Shown here piece by piece: positions 56,471 through 64,000 of a stretch of 64,000 nt of DNA. The notes under the pieces were generated by a model, which saw only the letters and a list, made by a program, of their open reading frames with translations, ran no database searches and had not been told where the DNA came from. The stretch covers positions 123,116-187,115 of the forward strand of contig NZ_JAQLFJ010000006.1 in the NCBI RefSeq assembly GCF_028206795.1. Direction: 5' to 3'. This stretch comes from Collinsella aerofaciens. Its GTDB lineage: Bacteria > Actinomycetota > Coriobacteriia > Coriobacteriales > Coriobacteriaceae. The stretch's first letter is position 1, and the number at the start of each line of letters is the position of its first letter. The translations under genes and the position numbers were made by a program.

Positions 56471-56824
56471 GTGGGTGCTGTTAGCGGCATGGCACAGGTG
56501 AACGTTCGCGTGGATCGCCAGGTCAAGGACCATGCGGAGGAAGCGTTGCGGCTTTCGGGCGGGACACTGCCCGAGCTCATCAAAAAGGTAGTGGCCAAGG
56601 TCGCGCAGGGTGGCGGGCAGTGCGAGGAAGTGCTTGCGGCCGTCGACGACCGGCGGCAGACCGTCGCGCCCGATACTCCGTTCGCCGCATCATGGGCGGC
56701 GGCAGATCAGCTTTACGCGGACCTGGGCATCGCTACGTCGCCCGTATCCGACGATCGCGGTTGGGAAACAATCTATTCCGAAGCCATGGACGAGCACTAT
56801 CGCCAAAAGGGGATGATCCTGTGA
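56471..56824 (+). CDS. RelB/DinJ-like RHH antitoxin
   Basis: A 117-residue protein with a ribbon-helix-helix start (AQVNVRVDRQVKDHAEEALR) and a longer C-terminal half (DDRGWETIYSEAMDEHYRQK) that would wrap the toxin. The start is GTG 56471 after AAGGGAG; ATG 56489 is possible. Its stop overlaps the PIN toxin GTG. It is expected to repress its own promoter through the palindrome upstream and to neutralise the PIN nuclease. Confidence 0.8.
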   Translation: MGAVSGMAQVNVRVDRQVKDHAEEALRLSGGTLPELIKKVVAKVAQGGGQCEEVLAAVDDRRQTVAPDTPFAASWAAADQLYADLGIATSPVSDDRGWETIYSEAMDEHYRQKGMIL

Positions 56825-57336
56825 GCGGGGCTCCCCTCAAAATAATGGTGGATGCCAACGTATGGGTTGATTCGTTTTGCGCCGACCATGCCGAGTCGCT
56901 TGCCGCACGCGCGTTTATTGGGCAGGCGACGGAGGCGGGGGCATTGCTGTTCTTTCCGGTGCATATCGCCAAGGACGTACTGTATGTTGTACAGCACGAA
57001 CTGAAGCGCAGCGTTCTTGCCAGCGGGGGAGCGCTCGGCGAGGCTTCTGCCCGCGCGATTGGCGATGCGGCGCTGGCGTTTGTTCGGAACATGACCGAAA
57101 ACGCCACGGCCGTGGGTGCAGATGCGTCGGACCTTTGGCTGGCCGACAAATACTTAGCGCTCCATCGCGATTACGAGGACAACTTGGTACTCGCCGCATG
57201 CAAACGCGCCCAGGTTGATTACTTGGTGACCAACGATCGAAAACTGCTCGAACATGCCGATCTTGCAGCAAAGACACCTCGTCAAATGATGCCGATTCTT
57301 GTTTTGGCCAAACGCGGCGGCACGGCTATCGGTTGA
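56821..57336 (+). CDS. PIN-domain ribonuclease toxin (VapC-like)
   Basis: A 171-residue PIN domain. The first acidic residue is Asp11 (IMVDANVWVDSF), later acidic residues lie in the DYEDNLVLAACK block, and the fold closes with YLVTNDRKLL. PIN toxins cut tRNA, rRNA or mRNA. The GTG start overlaps the antitoxin stop by 4 bases (GTGA) and follows AAGGGGAT. Pairing a DinJ-type antitoxin with a PIN toxin is less usual than with YafQ/RelE. Confidence 0.82.
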   Translation: MSGAPLKIMVDANVWVDSFCADHAESLAARAFIGQATEAGALLFFPVHIAKDVLYVVQHELKRSVLASGGALGEASARAIGDAALAFVRNMTENATAVGADASDLWLADKYLALHRDYEDNLVLAACKRAQVDYLVTNDRKLLEHADLAAKTPRQMMPILVLAKRGGTAIG

Positions 57337-57347
57337 CGCGAGCTGTT

Positions 57348-57386
57348 CGCGGGCCCCTTGGACGACGATGCGCCAAGGGGCCCGCG
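57348..57386. terminator. bidirectional terminator
   Basis: GCGGGCCCCTTGG pairs with CCAAGGGGCCCGC, between the PIN gene and the convergent gene at 57395. Confidence 0.8.
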
Positions 57387-57394
57387 TCTGCTAT

Positions 57395-57829
57395 TTACAA
57401 AAGCTCGGCCTTGATGGTGGGACTTTCTGCGAGCTGCTCGGCTGCCTTTTCGTTGGAGCTGTCGAGTGCTGCCAGACTGCGGTAGACCCACTCGTTGACC
57501 TGGGTGTTCTTGACGCCTGCGGTCTGCATAAGGGCGCCTACCTCGCGGATTGCTGCGAACAGATCGGCCTTGGGACCCGCGAGCTCGATCTCGATACCGT
57601 GGTAGGCGGCCACGCCGCGGTTCTCACTCACGTGGTCGATAAAGCCCTCGACGGTCTCAAGCTGCTGAGTGAGAGCTGCATCATCGTCAACGTCCAGCGC
57701 GACGAGTGCGTTCGATACCGTGAGGGCGGGATGTCCGCAGGGGACAAAGCCCTCGATGACATCCATAGCTTCGGTAATGGTTGAGCCCAGGCCTGCGAGG
57801 GCATTGACGAGTTGCTGCTTGGTATCCAT
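57395..57829 (-). CDS. hypothetical protein
   Basis: A 144-residue soluble, acidic protein with no signal peptide, membrane helix or Cys pattern I can place. It is Ala-rich and mostly helical by composition; a GHPALT stretch and an AAYHGIEIEL stretch stand out. I do not recognise the family. AAGGACC precedes its ATG on the minus strand. It is convergent with the PIN toxin gene and divergent from tmRNA. Confidence 0.75.
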   Translation of the reverse strand: MDTKQQLVNALAGLGSTITEAMDVIEGFVPCGHPALTVSNALVALDVDDDAALTQQLETVEGFIDHVSENRGVAAYHGIEIELAGPKADLFAAIREVGALMQTAGVKNTQVNEWVYRSLAALDSSNEKAAEQLAESPTIKAELL

Positions 57830-58068
57830 AACGGTCCTTTCGACGGGTCAATTTTGCTTGGCGAAAATATACGTGACGCGATCGGTAACAAAAGTGCGAA
57901 GTGCGGCGCACATTGGGGTCTTCACAGCTCGTGCATAGAACAGCTGTCCGCTTTCAGAACGTGGTAAGATAACACTCCACAAGCGGGGCTCGCCCCGTAT
58001 GTTCCTTGAAAAGTCGACGGCTATCGGGTGTTTGCAGGCCCGATACCATCCAGACTTTCCCAACATTC

Positions 58069-58432
58069 GGGGGCGACTGGTTTCGACACGATAGCTCTGA
58101 GAGAGGAAGCAAGCCGAGGTCTCCTCGCCTCGTTAAACAGGGGTACCGTCAAATTGAATTGACAACAACTCTTCTTTTGAGCCTATGGCTCTCGCTGCTT
58201 AATTTATAGCGGCGCGTCAACCCGGTGATTTCCCCGACACCGGTGCGACGTCATGTTAGGGGAATGCTCCTGCGCACGTAATCGGTATGGCGCAGGCTAA
58301 GATCGAACCGGTTGGGATGCTGCGAGCGTGTCGCTGCGCGCAAAGCGTCCGAGACTAAACCAGCGACTGAGCTTGGAGATGCCAATCAGGGGGCTTTCGT
58401 GGACCGGAGTTCGATTCTCCGCGCCTCCACCA
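58069..58432 (+). ncRNA. ssrA: transfer-messenger RNA (tmRNA)
   Basis: A 364-nucleotide tmRNA for rescuing stalled ribosomes. The 5' end GGGGGCG pairs with CGCCTCC before the encoded CCA. The T arm is GGAGTTCGATTCTCC. The tag reading frame includes DNNSSFEPMALAA and a TAA at 58200-58202, ending in the usual ALAA. Several pseudoknot-like stems follow the tag. Confidence 0.96.
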
Positions 58433-58440
58433 ATAGTTAC

Positions 58441-58475
58441 AGGCAGGTAGATATTCGTATCTACCTGCCTTTTCA
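58441..58475 (+). terminator. terminator after tmRNA
   Basis: Perfect 13-base stem (58441-58453 with 58458-58470), TTCG tetraloop, then TTTTC. Confidence 0.93.
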
Positions 58476-58490
58476 TTTCTAGCCCGTACC

Positions 58491-58535
58491 GCGGAGAATC
58501 GAACTCTGTGCAGGGCGCGAGCGTAAAGAAAACGC
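58491..58535. repeat. tmRNA-3'-end-like repeat, copy 1
   Basis: 45 bases matching 58702-58746 at 43 positions. The first 16 (GCGGAGAATCGAACTC) are the exact reverse complement of the tmRNA T arm at 58407-58422. Confidence 0.8.
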
Positions 58536-58701
58536 GTAAGCGTTTTTAGCCCGCGGGCGAGGACGCCGGCAGGCGGCCGAAGCCGGTGCGTGTTCGCGAA
58601 GCAAACACGCGGATTCTCCGCGCAAAGCCCCAACCCAAAACAGATGTGCTGCCGATGGTATTTCAGCTAGCCATGCCCAGCACCAACGGATTCCCCCACC
58701 C

Positions 58702-58746
58702 GCGGAGAATCGAACTCTATGCAGGGCGCGGGCGTAAAGAAAACGC
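58702..58746. repeat. tmRNA-3'-end-like repeat, copy 2
   Basis: Second copy of the 58491-58535 repeat, same orientation, two differences, again starting with the reverse complement of the tmRNA T arm. Confidence 0.8.
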
Positions 58747-58925
58747 CTCAGTGACGCAGAGTGGGACGCGCTTTCCCAATGGCAGCCCAGGCGGAAAGCC
58801 CATCCCGGAATCTGCGCTCAGACTGGGACGCACTTTCCGCTGCACCTGCCGCCTCGAAAAACCTGCGCGCCCTCCATTCCAAAACTGGGTAGAAGAAAGC
58901 CAAAACGCAATCGCAGGAGGTCAAT

Positions 58926-59804
58926 ATGACTGCAGAAGATAAAGCAAAGAACGCCGGCAAGGTCGCGCTCGTCTTGGAGGGTGGCAGTTTTCGTGGGCAG
59001 TTTACCGCCGGCGTGCTCGACGTTCTCATGGAGGCCGGTGTCGAAATTCCGGCGGTGTACGGCGTCTCGGCCGGTGCGCTCAACGGCGTCAACTACAAGT
59101 CGCACCAGATCGGCCGCACCAACCGAGTCAATTTGACCTTCTGCAACGACAGCCGCTACATGGGCGCCGCGTCGTTTGCGTCCACGGGTTCCATCGTGGG
59201 TTACGACTTTATCTTCAACGACGTCCAGGACCGCCTGGATCCTTTTGATAACGAGACGTTCGACGCGAGCCCCATTGAGATGTACGCCGTCGCGACGGAC
59301 ATGCTCTTTGGAACCGCCACGTACCTCCCGGTCAAAAGCGCCGTGCTCGATCTCGACGCCGTGCGCGCCTCGACCTCGCTGCCGCTGGTGACGCCGCCGG
59401 TCGAGATTGACGGGCACAAATACGTCGACGGCGGCGTGGCCGATTCGGTTCCTATCGAGCATGTGCTCGAGGAGGCGGGCTTCGACCGTGCGGTCGTCAT
59501 CGTCACCCAGGACCGCTCGTATGAGAAAAAGCCCTACGAGTTTTTGCCGGCGGCGCGCGCCCGTTATGCTGACTACCCCTATCTGCTCGAGGCTATCGAG
59601 ACGCGCCACGACCGCTATAACCTCCAGCGCATGCACCTGTGGAAGTATGAGCGCGATGGCCGCGCGTTGGTCGTCGCTCCGCAAAAGCCGGTCGAGGTCG
59701 GCCATGTCGAGCATGATCCAGTAAAGCTTTTGGACCTGTATATCCAGGGCCGTCAGGAGGCAAAGCGCCTGCTCGCGGAAATCCAAGAGTTCGTTGAGCG
59801 CTAG
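58926..59804 (+). CDS. patatin-like phospholipase
   Basis: A 292-residue acyl hydrolase of the bacterial patatin family. The oxyanion loop is GGSFRG (19-24), the nucleophile is Ser48 in GVSAG (46-50), and the Ser-Asp dyad is completed by Asp168 in the DGG motif. No signal peptide, so it acts in the cytoplasm on phospholipid or acyl-ester substrates; the natural substrate is unknown. AGGAGG precedes the ATG. It is a single-gene unit before the ribosomal protein operon. Confidence 0.9.
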   Translation: MTAEDKAKNAGKVALVLEGGSFRGQFTAGVLDVLMEAGVEIPAVYGVSAGALNGVNYKSHQIGRTNRVNLTFCNDSRYMGAASFASTGSIVGYDFIFNDVQDRLDPFDNETFDASPIEMYAVATDMLFGTATYLPVKSAVLDLDAVRASTSLPLVTPPVEIDGHKYVDGGVADSVPIEHVLEEAGFDRAVVIVTQDRSYEKKPYEFLPAARARYADYPYLLEAIETRHDRYNLQRMHLWKYERDGRALVVAPQKPVEVGHVEHDPVKLLDLYIQGRQEAKRLLAEIQEFVER

Positions 59805-59904
59805 CGACGGCGAACCCTCAAAAAATGACAACAGCTAAAGAGTTGGAAAAATCACGGCTCGTGGATGACATGTGCAGAAACTCTGGTCGGAGCCAAAATA
59901 CCTG

Positions 59905-59932
59905 TTGACTCGTACGGCGAGCGGGGTAATAT
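59905..59932 (+). promoter_or_regulatory. promoter of rplM-rpsI
   Basis: TTGACT (59905-59910), 16-base spacer, TAATAT (59927-59932). The leader to rplM is about 60 bases. Confidence 0.65.
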
Positions 59933-59998
59933 GGACGGGTTACTTGCAGAGCCCCGTGAATCTCTGTAACAACACGTACTGTACATGGAGGAGTCTAA

Positions 59999-60442
59999 GT
60001 GATTTCGAAATCGACTCACTACGCCAAGCAGGGCGAGGTCCAGCGCAACTGGGTTCTCGTCGACGCCGATGGTGCTGTCCTGGGCCGTCTTGCCACCCAG
60101 ATCGCAATGATCCTGCGCGGTAAGAACAAGCCCCAGTTCACGCCCAACAGCGACTGCGGCGACTTCGTTGTCGTCATCAACGCCGATAAGGTCCAGCTTA
60201 CCGGTAACAAGGCCGACACGAAGACCTATTATCGCCACAGCGGCTACAACGGCGGCCTCAAGGCTGAGAGCTTCCGCCAGGCTATGGAGAAGCACCCGGA
60301 GAAGGTCATCGAGCGCGCCGTTCGCGGTATGCTGCCCAAGACCACCCTCGGCCGTGCCCAGATGACCAAGCTTAAGGTTTACGCTGGTGCCGAGCATCCG
60401 CATGCTGCCCAGAACCCCACGAAGATTGAGCTGGAGGCTTAA
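59999..60442 (+). CDS. rplM: 50S ribosomal protein L13
   Basis: A 147-residue L13 with the family blocks [16 protein letters not shown] near the start, [11 protein letters not shown] in the middle and the [11 protein letters not shown] signature. The start is GTG, 8 bases after GGAGGAG. rpsI starts 2 bases after its stop, the conserved L13-S9 operon. Confidence 0.96.
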   Translation: MISKSTHYAKQGEVQRNWVLVDADGAVLGRLATQIAMILRGKNKPQFTPNSDCGDFVVVINADKVQLTGNKADTKTYYRHSGYNGGLKAESFRQAMEKHPEKVIERAVRGMLPKTTLGRAQMTKLKVYAGAEHPHAAQNPTKIELEA

Positions 60443-60444
60443 AG

Positions 60445-60840
<396 letters not shown>

Positions 60841-60870
60841 GGTTTTATCTCCTTTCGAGATACAATGTAC

Positions 60871-60915
60871 AAGCGGGGCCTGCCGATTCCTCGGCGGGTC
60901 CCGCTTTTCTTTTTC
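60871..60915 (+). terminator. terminator after rpsI
   Basis: A 16-base stem (60871-60886 with 60891-60906), TTCC loop, T-rich tail. Confidence 0.9.
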
Positions 60916-60963
60916 GACTAGGGTGGGCGGTTGCATATCGCCTGCTAGGGAAGGAGCGATCCT

Positions 60964-62301
60964 ATGCCCCAGAACATCTTCGGTACCGACGGCGTCCGTG
61001 GCGTCGCCAATGCCGACCTCTCGTGCGACCTTGCGTTTCGCCTGGGCCGCGCGGCGACCAAGTTTCTTGGTCCGGATATCTGCGTCGGCCGCGACACGCG
61101 TCTTTCGGGCACCATGCTCGAGAGCGCTCTGACCGCCGGCATCATGGCCGAGGGCGGCCGTCCGCACTGCTGCGGCGTCATCCCCACGCCTGCCGTGGCG
61201 CTGCTCACCGTCCAGAACGAGCTCGACGGCGGCATCGTCATCTCTGCTTCGCACAATCCGCCGGAGTTCAACGGCATCAAGTTCTTTAGCCGCAAGGGCA
61301 TGAAGCTTCCCGACGCGGTTGAGGAAGAGATCAGCGCCTGGGTCATGTCCGAGGAGGCCATGGCTGCCGACACGTTGCCGACCGGCGCCGGCGTGGGCCA
61401 CATTATCAAGATGAAGGACGCTCGCAAGGCATATGTCGATCATGCCATCGATACGCTCGACGGCCTGAGGCTCGATGGCCTAGTCGTTGCCGTCGACTGC
61501 GGCCACGGCGCTTCTTGCCAGACTACGCCCGCCGCGCTGCAGCGCCTGGGCGCCACGGTGCACGCTATCAACACCGATTACTGCGGCACTGACATTAACG
61601 TTGAGTGCGGCTCCACTCACCTTGAGCCCCTGCGCGAGCTCGTGCTGCGCACCCACGCCGATATCGGCCTGGCCCACGACGGCGACGCCGATCGCGTGCT
61701 GTTCGTGGACAGCGAGGGCAATGAGATCGACGGTGACTACATCCTGGCTATCTGCGGTTCTGACCTCGCCGCCCGCGGCAAGCTCGCCAACTCCGAGATC
61801 GTCTCGACCGTCATGTGCAACTTGGGCTTCTCCATCGCTATGAAGGAGCAGGGCTTCGAGATGGTTCAGACCGCCGTGGGCGACCGCTACGTTCTGGAGC
61901 GTATGCTCGCGGATGGCGCCGTCATCGGCGGCGAGCAGTCCGGCCACATCATCTTCCTGGAGCACAACACCACCGGTGACGGCCTGGTGACGGCTCTGCA
62001 GCTGCTGGCCGTGCTCAAGCGCACCGGTCGTACCCTCACCGATCTTGCCGGCATCATGAAGAAGTACCCGCAGGTACTCGTCAACGTGCATTCCGACAAC
62101 AAGGCTGGTCTGGACGATTGCCAGCCCATCTGGGATGCCGTCGCTGCTGCCGAGAAGGAACTTGACGGCCGCGGTCGCATTCTGGTGCGTCCGAGCGGTA
62201 CCGAGCCGCTGGTCCGCGTTATGGCCGAGGCCGAGACGCACGAGCTGACCCAGCGCGTTGTCGACGACATCGTCGAGGTTGTCAAGCGCGAACTTCCCTA
62301 A
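60964..62301 (+). CDS. glmM: phosphoglucosamine mutase GlmM
   Basis: A 445-residue phosphohexomutase that converts glucosamine-6-phosphate to glucosamine-1-phosphate for peptidoglycan. The start IFGTDGVRG is typical; the phosphoserine is Ser96 in SASHNPPEFNG; the Mg2+ loop is DGDADRVLF; the substrate loop GGEQSGHII and the phosphate loop RPSGTEPLVRV complete it. GGAAGGAG precedes the ATG. Its metabolic link to the nagB gene 840 bases downstream is notable: both handle glucosamine-6-phosphate. Confidence 0.96.
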   Translation: MPQNIFGTDGVRGVANADLSCDLAFRLGRAATKFLGPDICVGRDTRLSGTMLESALTAGIMAEGGRPHCCGVIPTPAVALLTVQNELDGGIVISASHNPPEFNGIKFFSRKGMKLPDAVEEEISAWVMSEEAMAADTLPTGAGVGHIIKMKDARKAYVDHAIDTLDGLRLDGLVVAVDCGHGASCQTTPAALQRLGATVHAINTDYCGTDINVECGSTHLEPLRELVLRTHADIGLAHDGDADRVLFVDSEGNEIDGDYILAICGSDLAARGKLANSEIVSTVMCNLGFSIAMKEQGFEMVQTAVGDRYVLERMLADGAVIGGEQSGHIIFLEHNTTGDGLVTALQLLAVLKRTGRTLTDLAGIMKKYPQVLVNVHSDNKAGLDDCQPIWDAVAAAEKELDGRGRILVRPSGTEPLVRVMAEAETHELTQRVVDDIVEVVKRELP

Positions 62302-62372
62302 TGGTCAAAAACGAGTGCCAAGTGGTAAACTGTTAAGGCTATTTTGGTCGATTGGTATGTCCGAGGGGGAGC

Positions 62373-62870
62373 ATGTTCACTAAAGTCCTAAGGTCTTTTG
62401 GTATGCGTGGTCGAGTCCTTACGCTGGATGCTCCCATCTCGGGCGACGTCATTCCGCTTTCCGAGGTAAACGACCAGACATTTGCCACCGGCCTTTTGGG
62501 CCAGGGCGTGGCGATTCAGCCTACCGGCACGCGCGTGATTGCACCGGCTGATGCCAAGGTCGAGGCCATTTTTCCCACGGGACACGCTGTTGCGCTTAAC
62601 ACGGTCGATGGCTTGGACGTGCTCATCCACGTTGGTTTGGACACTGTTCAGCTTGAGGGCAAGCACTTTACCGTACATGCGCAAGTGGGTGACATCGTCC
62701 ATAAGGGCGATGTACTCATTGAGTTCGATCGCGAGGCAATTGCTGCCGAGGGCTATGATGTGACGGTTCCCATCTTGGTGTGCAACTCCGTTGAGTTCTC
62801 GAGTATCAAGGGCTCCGTTGGCGTGCATGTCGAAGAGATGGACCAGCTCATCGTTGCTCGCGAGCGCTAG
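62373..62870 (+). CDS. PTS glucose-type EIIA component
   Basis: A 165-residue EIIA(Glc)-like protein. The phosphorylated His is His86 in LIHVGLDT, and the partner His lies upstream in FPTGHAVAL. It carries phosphate from HPr to a sugar EIIBC and may regulate carbon use. I chose the ATG at 62373 after GAGGGGGAG. It is not next to an EIIBC gene, so it may serve a remote permease, possibly one for N-acetylglucosamine given nagB downstream. Confidence 0.9.
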   Translation: MFTKVLRSFGMRGRVLTLDAPISGDVIPLSEVNDQTFATGLLGQGVAIQPTGTRVIAPADAKVEAIFPTGHAVALNTVDGLDVLIHVGLDTVQLEGKHFTVHAQVGDIVHKGDVLIEFDREAIAAEGYDVTVPILVCNSVEFSSIKGSVGVHVEEMDQLIVARER

Positions 62871-62911
62871 CAAGTGCACGTGGCCATTAGCCTACAATTC
62901 AAACACGTTTA

Positions 62912-62945
62912 CGGAGGGCGCCCTTGAAAGAGGACGCCCTCCGTG
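62912..62945 (+). terminator. hairpin after the EIIA gene
   Basis: CGGAGGGCG pairs with CGCCCTCCG across a larger loop; no T run, so termination is uncertain. Confidence 0.5.
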
Positions 62946-63141
62946 GCAAGATGGGATTTGTCCGAAGCTAAAAGGCTTTGGGTCACCGTGGACGGGCAGG
63001 GGCCTCGACGCGGTTAGACACGAGACACATACATTACGCGACCTCGCCCTGGTGGCCGCACACGTTGGTTGCGGCCGACGCGGGCCGCGGGCAAGTGCTT
63101 GTAAGGGAGCCTTGCCTCTCTTGTACGAGAAAGGACGCGTA

Positions 63142-63870
63142 ATGAAGATCATTAAAGCTAAAGACTACGAGGATATGAGCCGCAAGGCCGCCAATATCAT
63201 CTCGGCGCAGGTTATCCTCAAGCCCGACTGTGTGCTGGGCCTTGCCACCGGCTCCACCCCGATCGGTGCCTACAAGCAGCTCGCTGCTTGGTACGAGAAG
63301 GGCGACGTCGACTTTGCCGAGGTCAGCACCTACAACCTGGACGAGTATCGCGGCCTTTCGCACGACGATCCCCAGAGCTATCACTACTTCATGCGTGAGA
63401 ACTTCTTCGATCACATCAACATCGACCTGAACAACACGCATGTGCCCGACGGTTCCAACCCCGACGCCGCCGCTGCCTGCTCTGAGTACGACAAGATCGT
63501 CGCCGAGGCCGGTTACCCGGATCTGCAGCTGCTCGGTATTGGCAACAACGGCCACATCGGCTTCAACGAGCCCGATGACCACTTCTCCAAGGGCACGCAC
63601 TGCGTCGACCTCACCGAGAGCACCATTCAGGCCAACAGCCGCCTGTTCGACAGCATCGACGATGTTCCCCGTCAGGCCTACACCATGGGCACTCAGACCA
63701 TTATGTATGCCCGCATGATCCTGGTCGTCGCCAACGGTGAGGCCAAGGCTCAGGCTGTGCATGACATGTGCTATGGTCCGGTTACGCCCGAGTGCCCGGC
63801 TTCGATCCTGCAGCTGCACACCAACTGCGTTGTCGTTGCCGACGAGGCCGCCCTTTCGCTCTGCGAGTAG
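63142..63870 (+). CDS. nagB: glucosamine-6-phosphate deaminase NagB
   Basis: A 242-residue enzyme converting glucosamine-6-phosphate to fructose-6-phosphate and ammonia. Motifs are LGLATGSTPIGAY, YNLDEYRGL and GIGNNGHIGFNEP with the catalytic residues. It is the short, non-allosteric form. I chose the ATG at 63142 after AGAAAGGACG; the upstream open frame is non-coding. The 271-base leader is unusually long and structured. Confidence 0.95.
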   Translation: MKIIKAKDYEDMSRKAANIISAQVILKPDCVLGLATGSTPIGAYKQLAAWYEKGDVDFAEVSTYNLDEYRGLSHDDPQSYHYFMRENFFDHINIDLNNTHVPDGSNPDAAAACSEYDKIVAEAGYPDLQLLGIGNNGHIGFNEPDDHFSKGTHCVDLTESTIQANSRLFDSIDDVPRQAYTMGTQTIMYARMILVVANGEAKAQAVHDMCYGPVTPECPASILQLHTNCVVVADEAALSLCE

Positions 63871-63902
63871 CGCGAATCCTGCACCTCGACATAGCCTTGA
63901 TT

Positions 63903-63930
63903 AAGGCCTCCGCTTTGCGGGGGCCTTTTT
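63903..63930 (+). terminator. terminator after nagB
   Basis: AAGGCCTCCGC pairs with GCGGGGGCCTT (one G-U) across TTT, then TTT. Confidence 0.88.
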
Positions 63931-63947
63931 GTTCAAGACTTTAGTCT

Positions 63948-63993
63948 GCTGGCCGCGCAGCGGCCAGCTTTAAACCACCCGCTACGCGGGTGG
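63948..63993. repeat. two tandem hairpins at the window end
   Basis: GCTGGCCG/CGGCCAGC (63948-63968) and CCACCCGC/GCGGGTGG (63975-63993), separated by TTTAAA-like sequence. The element may continue beyond the window; subterminal hairpins of IS200/IS605-type elements look like this, but so do other repeats. Confidence 0.4.
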
Positions 63994-64000
63994 AGACAAA

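Larger units (their letters stand above)
58476..58925. other. repeat-bearing non-coding gap between tmRNA and the patatin gene
   Basis: About 450 bases without a credible gene. It contains two copies of a tmRNA-derived repeat, a 12-base direct copy of the tmRNA end (GATTCTCCGCGC, 58612-58623), small hairpins (for example around GCGTGTT...AACACGC), and two similar GGGACGCRCTTTCC segments near 58763 and 58826. Confidence 0.7.

Noticed and set aside
58355..58633. Minus-strand open frame of 92 codons containing WWRRGESNSGP
   Set aside because: It is the complement of the tmRNA 3' end; this peptide string is a familiar artefact from tRNA/tmRNA genes.

Overview
The window is a dense, high-GC chromosomal segment with actinobacterial codon use, Gram-positive sortase-dependent pili, a GatCAB amidotransferase and a class of small palindromic repeats scattered between genes. 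Together these fit a gut Coriobacteriia, most likely Collinsella. That assignment is an inference from gene content and style, not from a marker-gene comparison.

Layout. 1-3.1 kb: ferrous iron uptake (feoA, feoB and a Cys-rich FeoB partner), with a DtxR/IdeR-like box before feoB. 3.3-11.8 kb: a complete potassium-uptake locus, kdpED on the minus strand divergent from kdpFABC, bracketed by two copies of an ~85-base hairpin repeat. 11.9-16.8 kb: an Old-Yellow-Enzyme/FAD oxidoreductase, GntR and LacI regulators, and a HEPN/MNT toxin-antitoxin pair whose antitoxin carries a RelB/DinJ-like N-terminus. 16.9-23.2 kb: glnA with an atypical OmpR-type (GlnR-like) regulator, an HtrA protease and DNA ligase LigA. 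23.2-29.4 kb: a MATE exporter with its MerR regulator and a clear MerR-type promoter, then a heterodimeric ABC exporter. 29.7-34.7 kb: moaA, a moaC-mobB fusion, an MFS exporter preceded by a possible leader peptide, and a HAD phosphatase.

34.7-45.0 kb is the main accessory region: a sortase-dependent pilus locus (frameshifted large adhesin, minor pilin, major pilin, class C sortase). Between the pilins and the sortase lies a foreign-looking block containing a 250-base direct duplication, a tiny hydrophobic/basic peptide gene and an AbiEi-like protein whose partner toxin gene appears cut to 14 codons.

45.3-48.9 kb: gatCAB. 49.1-53.8 kb: an AraC regulator divergent from a two-gene ABC exporter-fold system. 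53.8-56.3 kb: a small membrane-associated protein plus a P1B-type ATPase with an SCALK transmembrane motif, resembling ferrosome (fez) genes; its promoter spacer is nearly identical to the one upstream of feoA. 56.4-57.3 kb: an RHH antitoxin/PIN toxin module with a perfect palindromic operator. 57.4-64 kb: a hypothetical gene, tmRNA followed by repeats resembling its 3' end, a patatin, rplM-rpsI, glmM, a PTS EIIA and nagB, ending in two hairpins.

The most interesting signals are the possible co-regulated feo/fez iron system, the RelB-MNT fusion antitoxin, the pilus-interrupting block with its type-I-toxin-like peptide, the putative PPP leader peptide of the MFS gene, and several families of dispersed palindromes, one of which brackets kdp.
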